A stretch of 64,000 nucleotides of DNA from Trichobilharzia szidati (Eukaryota > Platyhelminthes > Trematoda > Strigeidida > Schistosomatidae). The position numbers and the translations under genes were made by a program. Shown here piece by piece: positions 8,669 through 19,337 of the stretch (its first letter is position 1; every line of letters starts with the position of its first letter). The stretch is taken from assembly GCA_944472155.2 (NCBI GenBank), contig OX235275.1:27084865-27148864 (forward strand), in the 5' to 3' direction. A model generated the notes under the pieces. That model was not told the origin of the DNA. It was given only the letters and a program-made list of their open reading frames with translations, and made no database searches.

Positions 8669-11600
8669 GTAAGTCAGATAGAATTTCGGCTTATTAACCA
8701 CTATTATCATGACATGGTTTTGTAACAGCAGAAGACAAGGGCCAGGCAACAGATCGTTTATTAAGGAAATCAACACATATTTATAGCTTTTCATGTTAGC
8801 AGAAAAACACAGTCTTCTGATTGGGTGTTTCTCACTGAAAGTTAATCTTTCATCTCTTTGTGGCTGTTTCTTGAATGTCAGATCATCTATATGCCAACTG
8901 TATCCGCCTACGCAAAGTCTACTGTGTTGGTTGTTGAATCACTCTTTGTTCATATTTTTCTCACGACCAATATAGAGGACGTAAACATTGACGTAAATTA
9001 CCATTTACCAATTCGGCTAGCAACCAGCTCTCACCACAGTTTATCTTGAAAATCAACGGAGGGCAAAATGTGGTTAAAAACAACTATTCAGAATACATTC
9101 GGGTTCGTCATTTAACCCCTCATCACCTCAGGCGATATATGCGACTTGTATTCATTGGGTTTGTGGTTATGAGGCAGCTTTACATGTTTAACAGCAAAAT
9201 CTGTGTAAATTTGCGGCTATGCTTGACAGGTTGGCCTCCACGGAAATAATGAATTTCACCACATTGTAGTGTGAAATGTTGATAGAGTTATGAGTTGTTC
9301 ATTTCATTAAATTACTTGCCAGGATAGAAGTGGAATACAGTTCAGTTTCGTAAATTTATTCGGAGTAATAACTCGGTTTATGCTAGTGTTACATTTTGGT
9401 GAGCAGTGCAATATTCCAGTCAAGAAAGAAATGAAATTCTTCATTCTTTAACATTGTGATTCCGAATTCTATTGCAATAAACTTTGCTTCAAACCAGAGA
9501 TGACACTTAGATACTACTTGTGTTATGATTCATCCGCTCAGCATTTTATGGGGGTAACTGGTTCTACGTTTTGCTACTGAACTCATTTGTTTTAAAATGT
9601 TTATTTTTGACGAAATAAATTGTGCAGAATAAACAAAATATAACACGCTTTAGTGAATGCTAAATTGAAACTGATCCATTCTTTCTGGACGTGATGTGGC
9701 GACTGCAGTTCATGGTTTCACGCCTATGATGAAATAGAGCTAACCCTTTCTGTATCCGTGCTGATAAGGCTTGTTTGACATTTGACAAGTAATGAGGCGT
9801 AGACTGCTGGCTAGTTGGGTTCCTCGGGATGGTAATAGCCAAAGAAGACTGGAGAGAATTGATGATGTGGCTCAAGATTGTTCTGAATGGCGCAGACACA
9901 CTCAATCTTTGTGATTTGTTATATTCAATAAAACCCTATGCATCTTCTTTTTCTTCTATTGTATTACTATTCCTTTTCCCTAACAATTGTGTTCACTATC
10001 TGTCCTTTGAATCTCTCCTTGCACCTTTCTGTTTCTTTATGTGCTACATGGAGAGTGGCATTTCGAATTGATGCATAGCTGTGAAAAACCCTCTGTTGAA
10101 ACCAGTCAGTCATTTACGCCTCACAACATCTGCACCATTCTGCCTCATGAAGCACATAAGCGAAGTGAATATGCAGTCACTAGTGCTGTGGGAGGCAGCA
10201 CATCATAAGCGAATCTGTCAAAGTAACTGACGGAGCACTAAAGTTTCTGAACTGTGAAGGTCTCTCACCACAATGGGAAGATAACCAGCGCTCGGACACA
10301 GGTGATGCTTTTAGCGTCATGCATAAGTGGGATATTAGCCTTTACTAAACATTTGCAACAAGACCTACTTGCAGTATACCTGTTGCTCCACAAGGGGAAA
10401 TTCGTAGGAAGAGATGTGGACCAACAGCCAAAGTCGCCTCACAAGCCGTTGAATGTGCATACTTAGATTCATCCACAGTGTTGGCGGATAGTGTACAGTC
10501 GTCGTCGAAGTTAGATGTTGAAGGGAACTCAAGTGAGTGGCCTAATGTAGTCCTTAGCAAAAATAGAGACAAAACCACTGCACAAGATGTATCGCACTTG
10601 AGAGATGGAAAGATGCCTTTCTTTTCTCATGGAGAAACAGACGACAACAGGAAACCTGATGTCTCCGATAGGTAGTTTATTTTCCACAAAGTGGGGGAAT
10701 CCAATATTTCGGATTCTAAGGCCATGTTCGCACATGGTCTCAGGCTAGTCAAAACAGTTTTAGATAAGCTACTCTCTACAAAGTAGCAAGCATAAACACC
10801 AACAGTCTGCACAGAGTTAACCAGAAGGCTGTCTCCGCAATAAGTCAGTTGGTGTGTCTTCACATTGAATTTAAGAAATAAGACTGATCACATTTTGAGT
10901 TATCCCTTTAATCCCAAGGGATAAGGCATTTTTCTCGGTGCATAATTATGCCTGGCAGGATGTATTAAAGGGCGTTCCAATTAAATAAACGTTATTGAAT
11001 GGTGTCGCTCAGGTGATGAAATCATTATCATTAGGAGATGTCGCATAGCACATGTTCTGCAGTTTTACATTTACCAAACATCTGTGAGTGAAATTCAGCG
11101 GTAACAAACTGAAATAACAATTTGCTGCATTATTGTCTGCAGTCTACCAAGTTAATGGCTTTAGACGGGTAGCATGATTATCTCTGAGAATGCGGATATC
11201 ATGACTATGACGGGATCACCACAAGTATCTGGAATCTGTGACAGTGGAGTTAGCAGCAAAAAGTTTACGATGCGTAGGGCAGATTCACTAAACTGCAGAG
11301 GAGATGGGGGTGGTTAAGTACCTCGAGAAATGCTTACTATTTGGTGACTCAGAAGCTGAAGCACATGAAAGTGAATCTTGCGAACTTCTACTATGCAGAG
11401 TAAAATGCATGGGACGAGATACCGACCTCATCGAAATATACCTCACTCTCAGTTGTCTCACACAGAAACCAGTCTCATGAACATTCAAATCGACAATTTC
11501 GGTGGAATCGGCTGGACAAGTTTTACCACGCCACCCTCATAAAATCCCTTGCATCATTGGCAGATATAATGTCCCGTTCGATTGTCTGATCAAGAAACCT

Positions 11601-14600
11601 GTAATTTGTGATTCTTAGAACTTTGTCTCTCAAACACCAACCTGGTTATCTCGTACAGAGAAGATGAGAATCACAAGCAACATCTGCCATCTCTAGTGAG
11701 AGGAGGAAGTGATCACGTTGTACTCACGTTTGACTTCACATTTGACGCAGTAACCCGAAACTGAAAGTGATAAACAAATTAAAGTATCCGTTCACACAAC
11801 TGTGTGTTCTGCATAAAATAACGAACTGCGAATCTGTCATGTTCCCCCACATAATGCAAGACGTTACAAATCCCCTGTGTAATAGTGCTTGGCAAAAGTG
11901 TTTGGAGTATTGACAGAAAGGAGGAGGGTGTAGCCATGTAACCTTAACAAAATATCGAGATATCATCAAAGTTTGAGAATATTTTGATTTTGCTTCTCGT
12001 CTCTATTGCAAAAGTCTGTATGTAGGTAGTGAGAAAGATGGATTTTGCCAACATAGATATGTGCATTCATATGTTGAGTGTTTTTGAATTCTTATTCTAA
12101 TGGCATAATTTCTACGTGGGAATTTTTATTTCTCTTTTTATGATACAGCATGCACGTATCCTGGATGGTTTAGTCGGTCATCTCAAGCGAGGTGTGAAAG
12201 TTTCGTGTGTTTTGTGCGACAGTGGATACTTAATAGCATGTATGGCTGTTCTCGTAAGTCCTTACACACAACAACGAAGATATTTTGTTTGTGTTAAACA
12301 CCACTCAGTCGTGGATATCGATTTCAGACACTCTACAGTCTGTACCTTGTCCATTGGTTGTTCAAGGGTAGAATACTCACCTTCAACGCGTGTGGTCCAC
12401 GTCTCGATTCCCCTGTCAACACAGTCTTAAATCTAGCTTAGCTGACAGTGATTCTGGCAAAACGTGTAGATAATAATAATTTGCTTTATTCCAGAAACAG
12501 TACTAGTGGTACAGTGTGGAATTTTCAGCACATATCTACAATATTTGCATCTAATTTTACAAACATTTAAAAGGAGTATTAATTAAAAAATAAATTTAAA
12601 GACACCAACAGCAAAAAAATAGGATAAACACAAAATAATTGTAGATGCGGAAAAGTACCAAGAAGTAGAAAGGAAAATAAACATCATATAATAATAACTC
12701 AGTATTGAGTAGTGGAAGCTATGACATGATTATGCATGGTGACAGTAAAGCTATAGTCATACAAGAAGTTATGAAATGATATTTAGGAATGTTTATCGCC
12801 AAGATGGTCAGTTAATTTGGTTGAAACAACTCTAAACAATCATAAAATAACATTTCAGGGTTGTTGTTTTGTTTTTTATTGTCAGGTCTAATGCAGTGTT
12901 TGTAGCGGTAGTGTGAGTAATCCTGAATAATACAAAATTTTTTAAGGTGGTGACTATGGCGTTCACAAGCAATGATTGACAGTTTAATATTGCCGAAAAG
13001 TATAGAGAATAAGAAAAAACGACCACAAAACTAATAATTACGTGATGGTTAATGATAGGACAATTTTGTAATATTCATAGTGCTAATAGAGTCGGAACCA
13101 GTGGATACACAATAGAAGGAATATAGTAAAGTACAAAAAAGGAAGCCAATGTTAATAATTTGGGTAGCTAAGTATGTTTGAGAAGGAGTTCACTATAGAA
13201 TACAAAATAAGAGAGAAATAAAAGAGCCTAAAATTATATTGTTAATAACAAAGCAAGTCATAGGTTTCACGCTTAACACTGTCTCTGTCGCTTAGAACAC
13301 GGGCCAAGTATGGTATCGTCGAGTTCCTGTACTTGGTTTTACGAGCATAGATTATTTTATACTGATTTCTGGTTTTACTTGATGAGATACAAGGCGAGAG
13401 TTGGGAATAGAGGGGGTGTTGGGGGTCGGAGAGTATGGTTTTTGACCATTTTTCGCATGTATTCAGATGCCTGTCAACTAAAGTAGTGACGAGCTGACTG
13501 AGTTTTACACCACTAGTCCTACTGAATACCTTCAACATCCTTCTCAGGATGGTATAGTCTTTTTTCAGTAGACCAGGAAAGGCTAACGGGGAGCAGTAAA
13601 GTAGAATAGGTAAGATACAAGAGTTGACAAATTGTGAAAGTAGAGGCTACATATCTCACTCCGTGAAAACATAACAAGCTCTACTGGAGCTTCGAGGCTC
13701 AGGCCCTGACACTATATGTTCCACTTGAGACGCAGGAGGATAAATAGTCTGTGCTCACAACCATCTGATCATCAATAATATGCGATGATATTTTGTTTGT
13801 CGCGTGCACGAGGAGTTATAAAGGGTGTTGAGCAGATGCATTTTACTCAGATATCACAAACTCACTGAAATCTGCTTCATAAGATATTGTTGCTTGTGTT
13901 ATGTCTTCAACTGCTAATGAAATGCCTTAATTCATTGATGACAATTGAGCATTCCGTTGGTAAAACGCTATGGTAATTTCTGATGTATATCAATTTATGT
14001 TGCTGGGGATATCTCTTAGTTGAAATCCTTCATTTATGTGACTCTCATCTTAGCTCAAAACGTAAATTACTGCGCATATCCAGATTCACTTCATTGTCAC
14101 TGATGTTCCTTGGAGTGTTTGCATAATCAGTGTGCATTCATACGGTAGTCATATATACACTGAACACTGTTATCAGTATTCAATAGTTTAGAACTGAGGA
14201 AACCATCATGAACACTAAACAATTTGATACATACTCCATGTGTGATATCAGAAATACGTGTTCTCAAACGAAGCTACATAACAAGACTACTAACCAAGAC
14301 ATAGAGTCGAACCAGGCCAACTTACATTCCTGAGCATCATTTAGTCAGTGGCCAGTCAGGAAGAGAAGGCACACTGAGCGTGAGTGAAGCTAGCAACTTC
14401 ATCCTGTAAAAATAACATAAGCTCTGCTTAAACTTCATCACTCATACACCAATACTGACTTACGTTTTTGCTTTATGTATATTTTGTACTGCTTCTTTTG
14501 TTTTTAAAGGTCACTGCTAAAGGTATAGTTATAGGAGTTCAAACTAATCTTGCCTTGACCATTATAAATTATGAGAATATTGAAAAATGGATTGCAAATA

Positions 14601-17600
14601 CTGATCGTGTGAAATCATTTGGTTTTAAAAAACATGTACCATTCCTACTTTTCACTCGTGATCACACAAGTAAATATGTGCCCGGTGAAGAACTTGATGC
14701 GATTTACTATCATGGAGATGTTCCATGTACCCTGAAAGTAGTAAGTTATTTAATAATGAGCACTTTCCACCATCAACAACTTCTGAAATGCTGCAATGTT
14801 GTTGTTGTCTTAACTCATGACTGATTCACTCATACACTGCAAAGTCAACTTCATGAGTAGGAAATTTCGTTAGTGAAATGTTTCAAAATATTTAGTACAT
14901 TGTAATCGTATCTTTGTTGATAAATATGAATAACTTTTTTATTAAAGCATCATTCATTTCTCAGCAGTCATTTTGTGCTTGCGTTAAATGTTCACAAACC
15001 ATTCAGGTGGTTGGGGTTCGATTCTCGGCTAGTGCACTCGTAAATCCTGCCATTTGGGCTCAAGTAGTGAATCTGGAAAAGACAGAAGATTAACCGTGAG
15101 GTTAGCGACCAGATTGTGTGAAGGAAACACCACCAGTACTGAAACTTAAAATCAGTGGGCCTCATATTTCACTCGCACAATCCTTAATACTTCACCACAC
15201 TGTGTGTACTGAAATGATTCTGTAGGGTTCACTGGAAGCTTAGAAGTAGTGTCAAAATGTAGACAGTGTTAAGCGTATCACAGTCATTACAGTTTGACTT
15301 GAAGCATGACTCTTGCGTCCTCTGAAATGCACTTCAGATTGCAACTACATAATGGTGTTGACATAGTTTCATTCTGTAGTTTTGTTGCCTGGTATTACAG
15401 TGAATAAGCGACGTATTAGGGTAGCGCACAACTTGTAGGACATGTTTTTCTACTTTCTGTTCTTTTTGTTAAGTAATCAATTGATGTGTTTGAGTTGAGA
15501 TTAAGATGACAGTCACAGGTAACTTGGTAGGACACCTCAATGACAAACTGGTCTCCTTTAGTGAATCTTTCGTGTCGAAGTCAGTCTGGGAGAATCTCAC
15601 TAGCAGTTATGACAAATTTAAGTGTATTGAATTCGCATAATTGTAGGGATAATAATTTGCTTTATTCCAAAACAGTGATTATGACACAGTGTGTATTTCT
15701 CAGCATTTGGTACAATATTGCGAAAGGAAGCACAAATAATATAACAGAGTATGCGTGACCAGAATTGATATTGCCGGCATCTTGGTGTAAGCGATGATGA
15801 TCTTGTCAAAAGCATACAAAAAGTGTAAAATAATGATGACAATCATATTGATAACTAGCATCATAAGTTCAGTGGAATTGTGTCAACATAGATTACAAAT
15901 ACAAGAGGATACAAGAGGCTAATTAGATAGTAAGCTGTAGGTTTCACGCTTAACACTATCTCTGTGACATAGAACGCGGATTCAGTGGGTTTCGTTGAGT
16001 TTTGCACGTAGTTGTACGAGCATATAACGCTTCACCATGACTCATAGTCCTACGTCATGAGATGCAGGTGCAGATTTGTGAATAGGGTTGTTGTTGAGAG
16101 TCAAACATTATGGCTTTAGTTCATTTCTCTTGTGAGTTCCGATGTCTGTCCGCTACAACAGCAACGACCTACCTGACTCGGTGGCACACTACTTGCCTGT
16201 CCTACTGAGTAAATTCAATACCCTTCAGAAAATATCGCAAAGTCCTTTATGAGTAGCCCAGAGAAGACTAAGTGGGGGCAATAAAGAAAAATAGATAAGA
16301 TTGATTCTTGAACAAAGAATATTCTTTTCGGTAACTTCATCATCAGGTTCTGTAGTTATATATCCATATTAATACTCCCGTCCTTCGCATGATCATTCAT
16401 CTATCTGAGGTTTATATTCAATATGCATAAAACCTGATATGAACATGATTCATGAGAATATATTACCACTCATTCGTTGTCATTCATAATCATTTACTTT
16501 GTTATATTGTCGTTCAATTTAGTATTACGATTTCACATATTACCACATACACACATATATACTTCGGACTACAATCTATTGACAATCTGATTGCAAATAA
16601 CTTTTGAAATTCTGATCTAAATGATTCAATGTTACTCTTTTTAAAGACCACTAATATTGTCACTAATAATGATTCTTTCACTATTACGGAACGATATACA
16701 ACTGTAGAACCTGATGAGAAAGTAATCGAAAGGAATATTCTTTGTTCAACAATGAATCTTTTTGAAATTTCGAATGTGTATCTATAATCGGATGAAAAAA
16801 GGAGTTATGAAAGAATTAACAAATTACAGACCTATAGGTTGAGTGATTCCTGATTGTCTTGAGTTCTTAGTGTAGAAGGCCAGGGGAGATATCCTCCACG
16901 AAAGCGACTAGATATGCGATGAAGATGAAACGTTAGCATAAAGAGCTGTTCCAAAGTATTTGATACTTCAGTTAGATCCTATTACAGTATACTAAATGCT
17001 GCAAGTATCATGTGAATAAAGAAGTTCACGCCGACCACGTTTTTTGTTCCTGAAAGTGAAGTTGATTGTCTGCCATTTAGAGGGATCTTAGTTAAGTCGA
17101 TTAAACTTAGACCACTGGCTGATGTCCGACAAAAGGCGATTCCGTTTGAAACAGTAAAATCAGGAAGAAACTGATAACGAGACAGTCAAATCACCAGTAT
17201 ATTTAACGAAGTTGATTTCGTCCTCCAGGGTTAAATCGTGTAAGAAGACAAGCTTTACTGCTTCTCTGGAGATGTGAAGTATTGAGAAGTAAATATACTC
17301 AGGTTCTTTCGTCGCTTGATACTGCCATTCTACCAACGAGTCAAAGTAAGTAATAAGGTTCCATTATTCGATGATTTTAGTTACAGGATCGTTTGAGACC
17401 CGGTGGTCGCCTGATTTATGAAAAAAGTACTGGAAGCGATGATCCTGAATTAATGGTGGTAGATAAATTATCCAACGGCTCATTGTATGAAAGATCACTG
17501 ACTGATGTGATGATGGAATCTGCTAAAGAAGAAGAAGTCAAAACAGGAGAAGGGGAAGAATTGGGAGGAGTGGAGGATTTATTACCGCCTCGGCCTGCTC

Positions 17601-19337
17601 TCCCTGGGTAAGACTTATTAATTAGAGTGTATTAGTGTGTGCTTGTTTACCTTGTCGAAACATTTGATTCTAATAAGTTCACCGTTATTGTGGAAGTAGG
17701 GTTAACCAACATGATAGTATTAAATAGTGTCTTCATATTTATGTGAGTTATTGAAGTAAACCAAATGAAGTGGGTAGCTACCGATACCCGTTTGCATGCA
17801 ACGCATATGGGCGTTGCAATTGTGACAATCAAAGATGTGAGAGATGCTCACAAGTTAGTTCAGTGTTTCAATATAATGTACCAAAACATTTGTTGAATAT
17901 TGGGATATGAGCATGGCCATCCTTAACACCTTCTCTGTTTGCCCATCAGACGACACCGAGTTGATGCCGCAATCCGGAGACGCATAAACGACATAGGATG
18001 CTCATACTAGACAGTATTTGATGCGTGCCGATATCCCTTCTATGAGGTATGAATAGGAGTTAGTGATGTCAGTGTTTCAGAGTGATCGCATACTTGCAAA
18101 AATTCACCCAACTGCTCATCTGATTTCTATTTGCAACAGCATTTCCCCTGTTTACCGTTGAACAGGGGAGAGGTATTTATCAGAATTCATTTTGATTTGC
18201 GTTAAAATATTCTCATTTACATACCAGAAGAGGTAGATTTGAAAAGGACAAGGTTTGACCCCTCATCAAGTATGCGGACATATTGATGGAAACGTGAGAT
18301 TCGAAACGTTCCCATCTTTAATAAGTGAAATGACTCAATATCTCACGGAATGGTGACAAAAAGGTGGATATTTCGACTGACGGTAACACTAACAATCGAC
18401 TGAAATTCTAACTCTAATCAGTTTACCCAATCAACTGATATTGGGGTACTTTGAATGCAGGTTTGTGTACGGTGAACAATCCTTTCACATTCTGATTACA
18501 ACTGATGAGACTGGTGTTATACAAGTGTGGGTAGTTTGTCGTTATTATTAAGTTATTATTTCAAACTGCTGAGCTTAACTCACGACACCTTAGTGATCAA
18601 TTATAGTCAAATGAAGAACATTTGTTTCGTGAACTGTAGATGCATGTGTAACTTCTATCTCACAATTCTTTGTAGTTTATAGCGAGAAATGTTTGACAGA
18701 ATATAATTTCATTGGAAAAGCAGTATGCCGCTTTATGCCAAGAAGTTTTCATTTCCTGATTGATTGGAAGGCATACTACAACACTCCAGATATACTAGCG
18801 CCATCTCTTCTCATTTGATGCTGTACAGCATTATTATGCTCCTTTTGTTATTTCATTTCCTTACTGGTAGATTCTCCTTGTTGTAATGTACAATTACGAA
18901 GATAGAATTCACGAGTCCTTGAAATTCTGACCGAATTAGCTGGATGGGCAACGAGATTGCTCTCGTAACTTGAAGGTTCCATACTGGATCGTTGGTCGAA
19001 ACATGGATGTCCATTACTGAGTAGTCCCCAAATAGGATAAAAATAGCCTCATTCAATGCTTCCTTGTTTTCAATGACCCCACTGACTGATATTGATAATA
19101 ACAGTTATATTGATTATTGTTCATCCTAACTGGTATTGCCTACTGTCCATCTTCAAAATCAAGAATTATCCGTGCTAATATTATTCCCCGTTTTCATCAT
19201 CACTATGTTTCTGTTGTAGATTACCCGATTACGACGAGTTGCTTATCACATCGTCACAAATCAAGTGTATTCCAGACGTTAAAGTATTGCTACTGTTGGT
19301 CTGTATTGCTGTCATCTCAGGCATCATACTATCCTAA
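8532..19337 (+). CDS. PIMT-like, tail-anchored protein, gene 1 (five exons, first exon missing)
   Basis: Join 8532-8668, 12149-12253, 14510-14740, 17387-17607, 19220-19337 (812 nt, 269 residues plus a split first codon). The product reads through a protein-L-isoaspartate O-methyltransferase fold: helix NGFIKSWTVKQVM, substrate-loop region VDRQFFVRQNPYEDSSQPVE, YGARIAAPRT|HARILD, first SAM strand and helix, GIVIGV second strand, LDAIYYHG, DRLRPGGRLIYEK. PIMT methylates L-isoaspartyl residues using SAM. Here motif I reads VSCVLCDSGYLIA instead of the usual VLDVGxGSGYLTA, the acidic residue of the second strand is Gln (GVQTN), and the GDG-like motif is FTRDH, so catalysis is doubtful. PIMTs are ~210-230 residues; this has ~58 extra C-terminal residues ending in a hydrophobic anchor (here ...CIAVISGIILS). 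All introns are GT-AG, phase 0 except the last. No start codon or first exon (about 20 residues expected) was recognised. Distinctive residues are E, V and C in exon 3 where genes 2/3 have G, D and R. Confidence 0.8.
8725..9110 (-). mobile_element. Possible solo LTR
   Basis: On the minus strand a TATA-like GCTATAAATATGTG (about 8792-8779) is followed by AATAAACG (about 8765-8758) and the segment closes near CTTCTGCTGTTACA, the layout of an LTR. No coding part or clear target-site duplication was found. Present in all three units (21055 and 33930 onwards). Low confidence. Confidence 0.3.
9110..9690. other. Intron sequence, nothing recognised
   Basis: AT-rich intron 1 of gene 1, conserved in units 2 and 3 only as part of the duplicated unit. 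No motif recognised. Confidence 0.4.
9690..9950 (+). mobile_element. Probable retrotransposon 3' end in intron 1
   Basis: The plus strand reads RRRLLASWVPRDG followed by SQRRLERIDDVAQDCSEWRR, which has the charged DxAQDRxxWRR character of non-LTR C-termini, then a stop and AATAAAACCC. Repeated at about 22020-22285 and 34895-35160. Confidence 0.45.
10250..11770 (+). mobile_element. Degenerate CR1-like retrotransposon (5' coding part) in intron 1
   Basis: Between about 11190 and 11770 the plus strand, with stops and frameshifts, shows SGICDSGV, FTMRRADSLNCRG, VIKYLEK and later GRSDHVVLTFDFT, landmarks of the CR1-type endonuclease domain. The segment 10250-10680 has a Ser/Asp-rich frame (LDSSTVLADSVQSSSKLDVE) that may be an upstream part of the same element. 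The reading in units 2 and 3 (22606-24110, 35482-36990) has fewer interruptions. Confidence 0.55.
12149..12253 (+). CDS. Gene 1 exon b: PIMT motif I region, altered
   Basis: Acceptor TGATACAG, donor CTC|GTAAGT, phase 0 on both sides, 35 residues. It reads HARILDGLVGHLKRGVKV and then SCVLCDSGYLIACMAVL. In PIMT the first part is the HMHA..LxxL helix and the second is motif I, normally LDVGxGSGYLTA. The Asp and two of the Gly are replaced (S-C-V-L-C-D-S-G). Gene 3 has VGH changed to IGH. Confidence 0.8.
12470..13640 (-). mobile_element. CR1-like retrotransposon 3' end in intron 2
   Basis: The minus strand reads FVNSCILPILLYCSPLAFPG, then LLKKDYTILRRMLKVFSRTS and onwards to KTKYRNSTIPYLARVLSDRD and a stop (open 13538-13242). 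This is the C-terminal tail after the RT domain in CR1/jockey-like elements. The 3' UTR runs to AATAAAGCAAATTATTATTA at about 12470. Also at 24828-26010 and 37707-38890. It was inserted before the array expanded. Confidence 0.75.
13655..13760 (+). mobile_element. RTE-like 3' terminus relic
   Basis: GGCTCAGGCCCTGACACTAT followed by ATGTTCCACTTGAGACGCAG resembles the end of RTE-type elements in the same window (ATGTTCCACTAGGAACCCAA on the minus strand near 7205). Shared by all units. Too short to classify. Confidence 0.35.
14510..14740 (+). CDS. Gene 1 exon c: central PIMT fold
   Basis: Acceptor TTTAAAG, donor GTA|GTAAGT, phase 0, 77 residues. It reads VTAKGIVIGVQTNLAL, NYENIEKWIANTDRVKSFGF, KKHVPFLLFTRDHTSKYVPG and LDAIYYHGDVPCTLKV. 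PIMT has G.VIGIEH..LV....N, VGDGR.GY and YDAIHVGAA at these places. The ribose-binding acidic residue is Gln, and GDG is replaced. In genes 2 and 3 the end reads DDPRTLKV. Confidence 0.8.
15000..15130 (+). mobile_element. SINE-like relic with Pol III B-box
   Basis: TTGGGGTTCGATTCTCGG at about 15013-15030 contains a B-box (GGTTCGATTC) preceded by CATTCAGGTGG, followed by ~100 bp of non-coding tail. Present at the same place in the other units (about 27415 and 40292). Confidence 0.4.
15640..16300 (-). mobile_element. Second, more decayed CR1-like 3' end (intron 3)
   Basis: Same family and orientation as 12470-13640: shared AATTTGCTTTATTCCA start (minus-strand 3' end), GGTTTCACGCTTAACACTAT, ACGAGCATATAACGC and CAATAAAGAAAAATAGATAA landmarks, but with many stops. 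Also at about 28050-28700 and 40925-41580. Confidence 0.6.
16310..16350 (-). ncRNA. Hammerhead-like motif, minus strand, intron 3 of gene 1
   Basis: Minus strand: GAAC, CTGATGA (16346-16340), T, GAAGTTACC, GAAA (16328-16325), stem III AAGAAT/ATTCTT, T, GTTC. Stem I (GAAC/GTTC) and stem III pair well; stem II is weak. It faces an inverted partner about 360 bp away. Confidence 0.45.
16707..16747 (+). ncRNA. Hammerhead-like motif, plus strand, intron 3 of gene 1
   Basis: GAAC (16707-16710), box 1 CTGATGA (16711-16717), short stem II GA...TC around AAGTAA, box 2 GAAA (16728-16731), stem III AGGA/TCTT around ATAT, T at the cleavage position (16743), then GTTC closing stem I. All core elements are present, though stem II has only two pairs. 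Likely a PLE terminal hammerhead; PLE-type ends in this window share the stem I / GAAA / stem III layout. Confidence 0.55.
17387..17607 (+). CDS. Gene 1 exon d: last PIMT strands and acidic linker
   Basis: Acceptor GTTACAG, donor GG|GTAAGA (phase 2). It reads DRLRPGGRLIYEKS, DDPELMVVDKLSNGSLYERS, LTDVMMES, then a Glu/Lys/Gly-rich linker and GGVEDLLPPRPALPG. The first part matches the PIMT Q.KPGGR.I segment and the DKxxDGS strand; the linker has no PIMT counterpart. Confidence 0.8.
18000..18900. other. Intron 4 sequence with a small hairpin, otherwise nothing recognised
   Basis: AT-rich sequence between exons d and e. The only structure noticed is an 8-bp hairpin at 18145-18168 (CCCCTGTT / AACAGGGG). 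Confidence 0.4.
18145..18168 (+). repeat. Short inverted repeat (hairpin) in intron 4
   Basis: CCCCTGTT (18145-18152) pairs with AACAGGGG (18161-18168) around an 8-nt loop. In unit 3 the arms are CCTCTGTT and AACAGAGG (43411-43434), a paired change that keeps the stem. Confidence 0.6.
18930..19065 (+). mobile_element. Degenerate tRNA/hammerhead-type SINE, intron 4 of gene 1
   Basis: GAATTAGCTGGATGGGCAAC and later ATTACTGAGTAGTCCCCAAA, then TAGGATAAAAATAGC, resemble a decayed tRNA-like head and hammerhead core. Related relics are at 6244-6400, 31805-31945 and 44185-44325. Confidence 0.4.
19220..19337 (+). CDS. Gene 1 exon e: C-terminal tail anchor
   Basis: Acceptor GTTGTAG; the first A completes a Gly codon with the previous exon. 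It reads LPDYDELLITSSQIKCIPDV, then a hydrophobic run of about 17 residues directly before TAA. With no residues after the run, the predicted topology is a tail anchor with the PIMT-like domain in the cytosol. Gene 1 ends SGIILS, genes 2/3 end SCIILF. Confidence 0.75.

Larger units (their letters stand above)
6682..19337 (+). repeat. Tandem array unit 1 (intergenic spacer plus gene 1)
   Basis: One repeat of the array, taken from the end of copy 0 to the stop codon of gene 1, about 12.66 kb. It aligns along its length with 19338-32201 and 32202-44593. Unit-specific differences: a ~280 bp RTE insertion at 7190-7471 not in the others; absence of ~44 bp present at about 26131 and 39007 in the other units (junction near 13769); absence of ~19 bp present near 22496 and 35372. 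Confidence 0.9.

Noticed and set aside
13242..13538. 98-residue minus-strand frame conserved in all units, at first taken as a gene
   Set aside because: It is the C-terminus of a CR1-like retrotransposon with its 3' UTR; conservation reflects unit duplication.
16310..16747. Terminal inverted repeats of a DNA transposon (MITE)
   Set aside because: The inverted ends contain hammerhead core elements and resemble PLE termini in this window; no target-site duplication was seen.
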